Part shown: one piece after another, positions 24,935 to 36,700 of the stretch
How positions within the stretch are numbered: position 1 is the stretch's first letter
How the letters are laid out: the number at the start of each line of letters is the position of its first letter
Source of the DNA: Antedon mediterranea
Lineage: Eukaryota; Echinodermata; Crinoidea; Comatulida; Antedonidae
Assembly: GCF_964355755.1 (NCBI RefSeq)
Contig: NC_092672.1
Location: 13,574,501 to 13,638,500 of the forward strand
Reading direction: 5' to 3'
Length of the DNA stretch: 64,000 bases
The notes under the pieces: model-generated
The model's input: the letters and a program-made list of their open reading frames with translations, nothing else
The model's database searches: none
What the model was told of the DNA's origin: nothing
Made by a program: the position numbers and the translations under genes

Positions 24935-26965
24935 GGGTAGTAACAAAGTGCGAGGCAGCGAGGCACGCGAGGCAGGGAAGGCATGCGAGGCAAGTCAGAA
25001 ATTTATGCGAGGCATCGTTTTACCATCATCAAAAAATGCGAGGCATCATTTTATCATTTCTCAAAATTGCAAGGCAGGAAATCACCGAAATTGAAGTAGC
25101 CTAGGCCTAGGCCCGCTAGGCTAGTTTCCTTTTGCACCTGCCTTGTAATTTAACCAAGGCTTTATCCTAAATACCACAGCTTAGAATTATTAGGCCTACT
25201 TTAATGAAGAAAAATCACATAAAAGTAACAATAAATCCATTAAATTGGTGATTTTACAGACGTTGTTTTTCTCGCATTTCGCACACTCAATGTTCAATAT
25301 TTTGGTTTCTATGGAACGCCAAAAGAGCAAAATTAATTAGAGGGCTAAAAACTCTGTGGAATCCATTTATATTTAACGCATTATTTGGTGAAAATCAAGT
25401 ACAATTTCAATAGATTTTGTCACTGTCAGTAAGGAAAAATGTTACTGTTGATAATGTACACGGTTTCGTTAACCTTTTAAAGAATAAAATAGAAAAATTC
25501 ATCATAATATCCTTAGTAGGATGTCCTAGGTCTAGACTAGGTAGTGATGTTGATTTAAGATCGATTATTATTCTTTGAAAACAGAACAGTATCAGCAGTA
25601 ACATATTACAACATTTTTATTGACAAATTAACAAATATATTGAAATAAAACGTGTTTTTCACCAATAAATGCATGAGAAATTGACGCATTCCACTGAGTT
25701 TTAGTCCTCTATTATCGTTGCTCTTTTGGCGCTCCATAGAAACAAAAATATTGAACATTGAATAAGTGAAATTCGCGAACAGTGTGCGAGAAACACGCCT
25801 GTAAAATCATTAATTTAAGGATTTATTTGTTACTTTTTATGTGATTCTTTCATTAAAGTACTCATGAGGTATACTTCTAAGGTGTGGTATTCACACGATA
25901 AAGTTAGTTATCAAATTTGGAGTAAAAATACAAGCGAAGGAAACTAGCGCCAGGTTTATTAGTACGTACATGGACAACAATAAATAAAAATCGTTCGTAA
26001 TATACCTAGCTTACTAAAACAGGAATAGTGTATCATTATTAAATATTACACCAATTATTATTTTATCAAAATTGATTAAATTATTTTCTACATAGGCCTC
26101 TTATCTAGGTTAGGGCTAAGCATATTAGCTAAAGTTTAATTTTAGGCCTAGTATTACAAGTCTTTTTTCACACGCGCTCCAGAATTCTGTCGCAATTTTT
26201 TTCTTTGCGGCATGTTATTGGATCGGCATATCAGTTACCTTTTATTCACCGCCAGTTATTGAACTTGTCCTGGCAATCGCTGTTCACCTTATTTGCGAGA
26301 GAGGTACACGTGTTGTTCCTAGAGAATGGAATGTCAAAAATGTCTTTGGCACGCCGCTCAGAGAGAAGTCTGTGCGTTGCTGCTGAAACCACGTGCTATA
26401 GGAGGGGAATGCACCACAATCCTCTGAGCTGAGGGCTGAATCATTCCGCTACCTGCTAAATAGTAAAGAGGGATTTTCCATCTCTCGGGTCTACCGGATC
26501 TAGGCGCAGGGGTGTGAAAAAATATTATTTTCACTCTGCTATGTTCGAGAGACATGTGAGTGAACACGCTCGAAATGCCAACAAACATTGCAGTAATTGA
26601 TGAGTGTGTCGCTATAACAATTATTGTTTATCGAAAGTTGAAGACTGTCGTTCAGATTTTTGAACCGTAGTTTGGGCACTTTTGTAAAAGTAAAATTTGA
26701 CACGATATGACTTGAATGAAAAAACAATCGTTACATAAAAATAAACAACATGATGAGTGTATACACGAATCTATTTAGATACGCTTGTATCGATTGATTA
26801 TTAGGCCTATAATATAGCACAATAGCACGTTAAGATATGCCTCGCACCTTTTTGAAATTGTAAACTATATGCCTCGCATGCCTCGCACTTTTGGAAATGA
26901 TAAAATGATGCCTCGCACAAATATTTGCCTCGCTTGCCTCGCTGCCTCGCACTTTGTCAACACTC
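24935..26965. mobile_element. Mutator-like non-autonomous foldback element, 2031 bp
   Basis: The termini are inverted repeats: left GGGTAGTAACAAAGTGCG and reverse-complemented right GAGTGTTGACAAAGTGCG. Both continue through GAGGCAGCGAGGCA into further GCGAGGCA motifs for about 150 bases. An exact 9-base duplication flanks it, the size made by Mutator-like transposases. A second, internal inverted repeat pairs about 25120-25430 with 25640-25955, so the element could fold into a long hairpin. I see no transposase frame, so it would need a helper in trans. It is nested in the CACTA-like element. Confidence 0.82.
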
Positions 26966-26974
26966 TAGCCACCT
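26966..26974. repeat. 9-bp target-site duplication, right copy
   Basis: TAGCCACCT, identical to 24926-24934. Confidence 0.85.
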
Positions 26975-28139
26975 CCCTAACTCTTAAGGATCGAAACAGC
27001 CATCACACCATCAGCGACCACTTATTACAGTCGTGTTTACCGTACAAATAACTCAGCTAAATAGTTCAGTTAAATATTCAATGAACTAAATGATTGTGTG
27101 TTTTTTCTTCTCTGAATTCAAAATTTTGCGATGGCTGTCCTGGGATATAATAATATATACCCACTTTTTGATCGTTTTTGTGTTTTTAAATAAATAACGA
27201 TAATAATGTATTAAAAATACAGTGTACAGTATTAACAGCTGCGTTTTAATAGCAAATCTTGGGACTAAAACAAATTAAATGAGAAATACCACGTTCGACT
27301 CAAGTTTATGATGATGATCGCCATCCTGCAAAAAAATCCGGACCCTGCACGACAAACTAGCAATTAATGCGTCACCTCGTTTGATCTTCTCCGTACACCA
27401 AATATGGGTCAACGTACGGAGAAGGGAATTCAGTTCATCACAATGTCACGTGGTCTAATTGCGATCCCTTTGTGTAAGCCGGCCGCGTCGCAAGGAAGCG
27501 CACATGAGAGCAGTGGTGTTATATTGTTCTATATTTAGAAACTCTGGGCTAGGAAATGTTAGCATGGGAAATTTCTACTAGCTAGAGACGTCGTCGTGGC
27601 AACATTATACGTACAAGAGTGTGCTGTTAACGGGATTTCTATTATAAACATCACAGAAACAGAATAAATTCAAAACCGTCCGGTTAATTAATTAATTTGA
27701 AACGATAACATGCGGAAATCTGTCAGTATATAAACACATCCGGCATAGAACATTAATTCTAAACCGCCCGGTGATATACTGAAATATAATTAATTTATTT
27801 GAAACGATAAAGATGAGGAAATCTGTCAGAATGACCAACCGAGACATACATATACAATTTAGAGAAAATTACATTCAATCAGTTTGTGTTTAGGCCTATA
27901 GGTTTAACTCAAACACCAACAAACAAACACCCTAAAAAATAATTTGTTAAACCTTTTTGTTTAATATGCCATTTTAATGTCACATTATAAAAGTTCACTT
28001 TTACCAAAAAACTGCATTGAAAATAAAAACATTATTTACCTGAAAAAAAATGTAATTTAAAGCAAAACATTCTTTTTGGTTAAAACCGTTTCTGCCTTTT
28101 TATAAGTGAAAACATTATTTTGGTGTTTTTTCTACATCT
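26975..28139. other. Non-coding stretch downstream of the transposase gene
   Basis: No gene seen. A degenerate direct repeat of about 80-90 bases (AACCGYCCGGT ... AATTTGAAACGATAA ... GAAATCTGTCAG) lies at 27670-27735 and 27760-27832. Confidence 0.5.
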
Positions 28140-31100
28140 TTAATCATGTTCGAGTAAGTTTCGTGGTACAGATATGTATGTTCTGTCTTGAATGTGAATG
28201 AAAACACAATGATGTTTTATATGTGAAAGAGGAATTAGAACTAGATCAGAAGGTGTTGCTATGTTGACATGATGCAACATTTGTTGCGTGTGTTTGTATT
28301 CTCGAATAAGGGCATAAGGAATTGTAGTTGTGGTTATGAAATTGATGATTTGGCCAGTTTTGTGCGGTCCTTCTGCATCCTCCCTGCTGTATACAATGCT
28401 GCTGTTGCTTCTTTTAGTGCTTTTTTCGTGGTGCAAGCAGGTAAAGATGCTGCGCCCTCTGCTGTACCTCCGAAATTGGCCAGTGTGTTGTATTGTGGCA
28501 ATTTTTCCTAGATGTTCATAGCCATCTGGTATTGGAAGCACAAGACTGGTTTCCCCCTCCATACATTGATTGTCATCTCTATAAAAAATAATAACACTAG
28601 TCTATTACATATATTATTAGCATTGGATTACGGATGTATTCAGTTTCTTATACGTCTGTAAAGGCTATTTTTCATTGGTAATTATTCATATTTCTTTCAG
28701 GGTATTGCAAAATGTATTATTTAAAAAAAATAGACTACTTACCGCAGGAATTTAGAAGTCAACCGCTTAAGCAACTTCTTCGTCTTTGGTGACACACTTT
28801 CGTCAATAATGTTGTTTACCAATGAAGGTAGGCCTTTAGCCATACCAACGGCAAATGAAATCTATATTGAATCATAACGTATAGTACTATGGTTAGCAAG
28901 GTTACGTACAGTTGGCAGTGCAAGTAGTTCATAAAACATATAAAACAAAAAGATAACTGTAAGAACAGTGCACACCATTACAGGATGACATTCATTTATT
29001 TAAAAACTTACTTGGCTGTTTACAAATCGTGATCCATGGACCATTCGCTTCAAAAAAGAATTCATAGACTCGAACCCAAAGCAAGAGTATTCGTATAATG
29101 GTCCATACATTCTACAGACATCTGTGAGATGTGTCAATAAGTGAATGTTCATGGTTTGTTTGGTTCGCCCTAGAAAACAAACGTAGGCATATTATATTAT
29201 TAGACGAAAAACCCCCAAAACAATAGGTACTAAAATAATAATAGGTAATAAAAGAATATAAAACATTCGACCCTCTACGGACCCAGGGAAGCCAGCAGCG
29301 CAACACACCAGAAGACGATCCCCTACTCTTTTTTAATAGTACTAAGTACTTAAACGTGCACTATAATTATGTACACAGGACTAACGGCTTTAGGTCCTAT
29401 CCGAAAGACGAGATAGGCCTACTTAATTTAAATTTAAAATTCATATAGGCCTACCGTATATATCAGGAAACAAACTGCAAAAGCGTTGAAGTGAGTTTTC
29501 AGCTTCCTCCAGGTCATGGTCAGTGATTTTTGATTTGGTTAGCCTAGCTATTCCATTTACCAGCAATGCATAATGTTTGAAGATGTCGTCAGGCATGACT
29601 TCATGTAATACGGGAATGGAGAAGTGGATCAACCATTCCCGATATTCAGATGCTTTAATAGAATGGTATGGTATGTGTTAAAACATTTAAAATACTTTTA
29701 TTAGAACAGTCCAGATGCCGTAGTTGTAGTAGTAGTAGTAGTAGTAGTCAATTTTGAGACACCTACACTTGAGACATCAAAAATCGCATATACTTTAATG
29801 TGGTTTATATTGGCTTAAAAAGGCACATACGTCACCACCTAAATGTTCCTATTGTGCCTAAACTAACCAAAAAAAATGTATACCGGTACCTTTCCAATGC
29901 TGACATTCATCCAGTCTTGATTGGCAGCGGGCAATAAAATTCGGTGGTTTAATGTTTAAATACCTTTGGTTGAGAAGAGCAATCTAAAAAGAAAATAAAA
30001 ATTATTTGCTGATTACAAGTGAAATTTTATACAGTACTTTTTTATGAAACAGGCTATCAATATAATATAATAATAATAATATATATAAATAAGAAAAATA
30101 CCTTTGTTTTTAAACTAAACCTTTCTCCTCTGGAATCCTTTCCAAACCAAAAGTTGAGTAATTGCTTGGTTACCCCTAATAACACACAATGCATCCAGTC
30201 TATGACGCACACTGTAGATAAGTCAATGCACCTTTAATGCCTCGAACCTTCAAATGATTAGAAACAAATCACATTGAATAATTAAATTATAATTACAGTA
30301 TTAGTTTACGTTCAACATGTTAAAGAGGACAATAAAAAAAAATGGTAACATTATGTGTACTATTACTGAAAATAACAGTAAATATATTCAAATGATGTAT
30401 TACAGCAATAAATCAAAATTTAATCTTACAGAACCACCACTTATGGCTGCCTCTCTCGCGTCACTAATCATTGATTGGTGTGTTCTTTTTGGCGTGTTTT
30501 CCTGAAAAGGATAAAACCTATGCAAGTGTGATGTTGGCAGTGTCTCCCCCTCTGCAAGGCAATAGTTGCAACCAAATTGTCCGTTATACTGTTTCATATT
30601 ACAAACCATGGCCTTAGCTGGAAGGTCCAATGTTGTTGCCAGTATACGTAAATGTACCTTTTTGACTCCGTACACTGTCAAAATGTTAACACCTAAATAA
30701 ATAAAAACAAAAATATGCTTATTTTTTGTCGCGTGCAAACACGACTCTATAGCTCACTATGTCGGTCGGTCGGTCGGAAACACTAACTCAAATTTGCGCA
30801 CGCCACTGCAGCCAAGTATGGCCTTGTTTTTATTGTAAACTTCAGAAGCTTGTTCACTATCGTTCGTAACATTAAAACAAATAATACATCATTGCTAATC
30901 AGTTGATTCGTATCAATTAATTCAATTTAATTCAATTTTATTTTTATTTATCTAATTATATGAAGGTTATTTCCGTTCCTTGATGTATCGACAGTTAGGC
31001 CTATAGGCCTATTCACCATAGACCTATACATACCTTCTTCATATTTATTTACATTCTGGATTAGCTTTTTTAGGTAACTCTGCATGTCTGGTTTCCCCTG

Positions 31101-31283
31101 GTTGCAAAATAAATTAGTTGGAATTATGTACTTCCGTGAAAATCTATAACAATAAACACGGATATCAAAATTCAGTGAATCCCAACAAAAATTAATATCC
31201 TGAAATATGTTTTAATTATGCTACGATTATAAAAAACGTGTATGTATTCAAAAAGATTCATAAAAGAAGGTAGCGTCATAAAC

Positions 31284-31314
<31 letters not shown>

Positions 31315-32877
31315 GTACATTAGTAGGCGCCTTAAGGGGAAAGTGTGTAAATGCTGACCTTAAGGGGAAAATAAGGAAAACAACCGTTTTAAACCAAAAT
31401 ATCAGCTAAATATATTCTTTTTGGCGTTTCATCATATATATTAATGATTCCAATTACGATACAAACTTTTTTTTTATTTTGTAGGTAAAATGGCAGATAT
31501 AACCCTTAATAATAATAATAATAATAATAGGCTTTTAGGCCTTTACCTAAGTTGTACCGGCAGCTCGTTGATTGCAACATACACTGGCCAAAGACTTTTG
31601 TCTGCTGATTTAAAAATGCTTACGCCATCTGATGAAAAATAAAAGATTTAATTTATAGGCTACATTGGAAATTTGCTAAAAGGCTAAAGGAAATCACCGC
31701 ACACAAATTAAATAACATTTTAAAACTGTTTGTACAAACCTGTATTCAGGGTGAATGTTACCATGATGTTTGCGTCGTTAGAAATTCGTTTGTATTCGGA
31801 ACCGTTGCAAATATCGGTAAGGCCTGCCTTGTTGATGTTTTTGTTCATGACAAAATCACAGAAAACTTTGTCTGTAATCAAAACAAAATTTCTCAGAAAG
31901 CATTGCAGTGAATGTCAGGATGTCTATATCTTATTAATTTGAATTTACACCAATTTTTGTTATTAAAGATAACATTATATCTTTCGCTTGATTAAGAAAA
32001 TGTACTGGTACTACGAATATTCCGTAATGAAAATATACCACAATTCGGTAGTAAACCATTGATTAAAACTAATAAAATCAATTCATTTACTTTCGGCCTT
32101 TTAATTTTGCACTATATTTATCTAGGCCTATGGACTATAATTAGGATATTAACAAAATATATAAAATCTGATAATTATACCTTTGAACATATCTTCCAGT
32201 TGTTTATCGAGGCTTAATGCATAGTACAACACAGATTTTCCACCACAAATACATCCAGTTGCCTCATCCAGATCTCTTAGGCAGAAGTCGCAGTAGTAGT
32301 GTTTCGCTGGATCTTTGTAGCCAGTTTCGTGCTTCATGATGTTTTTTATTTTATAAACCGAATTCACAACCTTGCATTGGTTTGGCAAAATAGAGGATAA
32401 CAACTGAATTAAATCGGCAAAAGCATTCTGTGTCAAATTATGTTTAATCACAAATAAAAGTACGCTAGTGTAATAACTGAGATAAGTATGGCACGAACCA
32501 GGAAATAAATTTTGAAGTAAAATATTGTTCTTGTCGTGTGCATCTATGTCTGAAGACAAACTTCCGCCACTGGCAGTGGTAGAATTAATTGAAAATAAAG
32601 AACTAAAACTACTAGCAGTAGAGGACTGCAAATCAACTTCATTATTAATATCTTCACTACTAACAATACTAAGACGCTCCGAGATCAGTGAACTGAGGCT
32701 CGACGATGACACGCTTAGATTTGGACTACAGGTACCTCCGGTAGGTCTAGTTTTGGGCCTCATCCGCCAAAAAGCATATCTCGCTCTTCTGGGATTAAAC
32801 CCGAAGTGCTTCGAGGAGCGTTTCCTCTTCTTTGGAGTGATGTCTTGAGGATCAGATAACGAACTTAAGTCCGACAT
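28140..32877 (-). CDS. TNP2/DUF4218-like transposase of a CACTA/EnSpm-type element, 11 exons, one lesion
   Basis: Eleven minus-strand exons with GT/AG borders: 32877-32181, 31871-31740, 31628-31547, 31143-31034, 30692-30430, 30247-30102, 29983-29890, 29652-29455, 29169-29012, 28861-28743, 28578-28140. About 812 codons. Exon 1 starts at an ATG, has a basic patch and a Ser-rich region, and ends with a Cys cluster (CDFCLRDLDEATGCICGG). Later motifs are typical of this family: DGVSIFKSADKSLWPVYVAI (exon 3), the PAKAMVCNMKQYNGQFGCNYC block (exon 5), DWMHCVLLGVTKQLLNFWF (exon 6), and a DUF4218-like NIHLLTHLTDVCRMYGPL with ESMNSFLKRMVHG (exon 9). All exon phases agree except within exon 6, where a short deletion and frameshift near 30200 gives a stop before the DWMHC block. 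TNP2 proteins cut the element ends. The lesion makes this copy probably inactive. Confidence 0.85.
29727..29749. repeat. (GTA)n microsatellite
   Basis: A run of GTA triplets in intron 7 of the transposase gene. Confidence 0.9.
30728..30777. repeat. Dispersed CGACTCTATAG ... (TCGG)n repeat
   Basis: GTCGCGTGCAAACACGAC can fold on itself and is followed by TCTATAGCTCACTATG and several TCGG units. A near copy is at 53024-53090, just before the plus-strand LINE. It lies in intron 4 of the transposase gene. Confidence 0.7.
31283..31315. repeat. (TAA)n microsatellite
   Basis: Uninterrupted TAA triplets within an intron of the transposase gene. A shorter one lies at 31506-31529. Confidence 0.9.
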
Positions 32878-33752
32878 TTTCTTGACTATATAGAAAAAGG
32901 GTAATAATAGATGTAAATTACACCAGCAAGTTACTATGATTTGTGTGTTCGGGGTTCAATTACATCTATTGCATTAAAACAACTGTGCCACTACCGGTAG
33001 TTACGTTACGACACTAAAAAATGTTAGCATTAAGGCCCATTTAATAGATAAAGGACGATAAATAGATAAATATGCGATTGTCTTACGTTTATCTTTTTAT
33101 CGTCGATCCATGGAGTTATACCTTCATGTCACCGGAGGTCAGGATCGACCATGGACGTGACCATGGTCGATCGTTATATAATAGATGCCCAGATTTAGGC
33201 ATAAGGGCATTGGTAGGAGGGTTGTTAGGATGGTCAATTAAGCCTAATTAATAAATAGGCCTAAATTGTACTGTATTGTACTTACAATAAAATTATAGCC
33301 GGTCCAGGAAATTCGTCTAATGTGATGTTACGTAATGTATTGGATGAAAAGATTTATTGTGAAAAAATACCAACTTGACCTCAATGATCAGTAAAGGGGC
33401 GGAGTACTACTAATAAATATTATTTGTTACAAAACCTTAAATTGCACGCGTGTACTGGGTGCGCCGCCCATAATACGCGCACATACCCGTTCATATTGTA
33501 TCATTTAGAGGCGATTTATCGTATGAATAAGTTAAAAGTAAGTTAGAGGCTTGAGTAGATTTTTTTTTCGAGTAAATTTGTTTGAAGTAGCCCTAATATC
33601 GCCAATTTAACATTAGTTTCAATGAAAAACATCGAAAAGAAGCGCCATCCGGGTATCTATTATTAATAATTATCATTCCATATTTTGATATTCCCGCTTC
33701 TCTCTCTCTCTCGGATCCAAACTGCCAACCACCGAATACCTTCAAGTTAATA
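32878..33752. promoter_or_regulatory. Intergenic region between two divergent genes, probable bidirectional promoter
   Basis: The start codons of the transposase (32877, minus) and the BEN gene (33753, plus) face away from each other across 875 bases. Any promoters for both must lie here or in unseen 5' exons. I see no clear TATA element. A TCTCTCTCTCTC run is at 33700-33712. Confidence 0.45.
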
Positions 33753-36700
33753 ATGTCTTCTTCAAATTCTATTGTTTTAATCATTTGGGTTAATGATAAT
33801 CCCATAACTGGGACCATATTTAATTCTAAATCCATAATTGAACCAAAGGATATAATACCCAAAGTGGGTAATTATGTCACAGTTAGGTTTCCGGGGTTTG
33901 GTAGGCAAAGAGGGATCGTTGGAAAAATCGGAGGTAAGATCTACTAGTAGTAGGTTATACTAATAGGCCTATATAGGCCTTGGCTAGGTCTAGTTAGCGA
34001 CCATTATATTATTTGGTTTGAGTAAATAGTTTTTAATTATGTTACAAAAAACAAGTAAAATAAGCTAGGCTTATCAGTATCATATTTAATCTGATCAAAC
34101 GTAGGTCTACTTATAACAGGCCTAATTTAGTAATAATATCTACAGGCCTATCATATTACTACTAGGCCTAGCTACCTATATTATTACAGTGCAGCTAATC
34201 CAGAGAGTACTAACCTAGTCTTATTATAGGCCAGCCTATTTCGTATTTAGGCATAGGCCTATACAGTTTCAGAATAATGCCGAATGCATTCCGCAGAAAA
34301 AAATTTCATTTTGTAATTTTGTTTAGCAATATTGCTAATCAAACTAATTTTTGAGTCAAGAAACTATGCTAGTTTTGTATTATATTTTTTGCTACACAAT
34401 TTTAGAAATGTGTAGCAATAAGGCAGGGAACATTTTCGCCAGTGTAGCGTAGCAAAAAGCTATACAAAACAACCTTATTGCTACACATTTTGAAAATTGT
34501 GTAGCAAAAAATACAATACAAAACTATGTTTCTCGACTTAAAAATCAGTTTTATTAGCAATATTTTTTATTTTTAAATGAAAATTTTCCCTGTAAGGTTG
34601 TTTTGTATAGCTTTTTGCTATTCTACACTGTACTGAGGAAATTATTCCCCGATTCCTGTACATCTCTGTAAATATAGGCCCTTGATATAAACAATGGTTT
34701 AAAAAACAATTAGGGCCTAGGTCTATAAATAAACCTAGGTAGGCCTAATCTATAACTAGGCCTATGCTAGGCTAGGCCTAGTCCTATTGTTAAGCTAGAT
34801 GTCTAGCTAAGCTACAACAACCTAAAGGCCTATTTACACTAGGCCTATAGATAGACCTATATAAAACAAAATAAATTATGCTGTCTTTGATAACAATAAT
34901 ATTCAAATCAAATGACGTCATGATAAATAAAAACAATAAAACCGTTGTATTGTCACGATATAATATTGTTTATATAGTATTACTAATCATGACATCATTT
35001 GATTGGACGTGTGAAAATATCATTTTCATCAAAGGAAACATAGGCCTATCTGGTTATTTTATAGTTGTTTTATGTATAAAAAATGCACATTTGTCTATTT
35101 ATGGTCGATCGTTATCGACCTAGTGTAAATAGGCTTTAACGACCATAAATTTCATTGCTTATGTTAATAATGTTTTTGCATTTGTTTGTTAGATGAGTCA
35201 ATGAGAAGTAGTTTTAAGGATATCCTTAAAGGAGACGAGTTCTTAACACTCGTTGACACCGTCTGTAAATCAAAAAAGGTAAAAAAAAAAATAATTGAGA
35301 CTGAAAGTGAGACTACATATGGGCTACATACGAAAGGTCGTATGTAGGTATTATTTTGATTAAAACTCAACTGCCGTAATTTATTACCATGTATTCATAT
35401 ACATCAAATTATTCCAAAAGGATAACGAAAGAGGATACGAAAAGATACATCGTTATTGAATTCTGCTTGATTAAATAATTATTGATGCAATATCTACACA
35501 ATATTCATATGTAATGTGTATAATTGATACTTATTATATAGGCTGAGCAAGGGAAAAAGAAGGAAAAGGCGCTCGTGCCTCCTCCGCCACCACCACCACC
35601 ACCTGCCGTCGTGAACAATAACATACGGAGCGACATATGTGAAATGGTAATTTAATGTTTGTTTTTTTCTTAATATTCTTTTTTGAAAATCTGCAATGTT
35701 GTGTAAGGTTGGACTATAATAAGCGGCTCGTAAACAAACCACCTACTAACAGCATTAATCATAGGCACACCAGAGTCATCTTAGTTTCTTATTCCAATCA
35801 AACTCGCTTAAAATATATTATTACCATTCCCAGTACCAGCCCAGGACGAGTTTCAAATTTAAAAAAACCTTCTCAGTACAATTCCGATCTTTGATACATC
35901 AATTACCCTAGAAGGCACATAACATTATAACTTCAGATAGATTTATGAGATTCTACACAATAATACTCACATATAATTATAAATTTTATTTTAGGCTCAA
36001 CAAGAAAAAAAGAAGCTGGCTGGAGTAAAAAGGCAGAGAGAAAAGGCGCGCTGCTCAGCAAATGGTACGACAACCCTTGGCCTCTTACCACCACCACCAG
36101 CAGCAGCAGCAGCAACATCCGCTGTATGGAAAGACATTTTCGAAATGGTAATAATGGGGTTTAAACAAAATTATTTTAATTTAAAAATGTTTAATTTTAT
36201 GAATTGATGGACTATGTGTCGTATACCAACCACTACTATACAGTATTAATCATATAGGCACACCAGTAACTGTTTGTTCTTGAATTCCATTTATTGTTTA
36301 AAGTAAAGTGTTATGTTTTTTGTTATGAAGGTAAAGGAATTACAAGCAGGCCAACAGTCAATAAAGCAACAACTGGATGGATTTGCTCAATGCAAATCCT
36401 GCATAAAAGCAGTGTATAAGGTAAAACTATTTTTAATTTGTTTTGTCATTTGAAAAAAATTAAGACTAATATGGAGTTATCATTTCAGTGAAGACCAATT
36501 TTGATACAAACATTATTATACGTCATGAAGTTGATTTTTTGCCCTCTCTATAAAATATTCTGATAGTGCCTATATAAATTATTATTATTATAGATTATAA
36601 ATTATGTAAATACATGACTTTGTTATGCAGCAATTGCGTTCTTTTATTAATGTCATTTTTATTGTTTATTTTATTATTACAGACCTTGAAACCACAGCCT

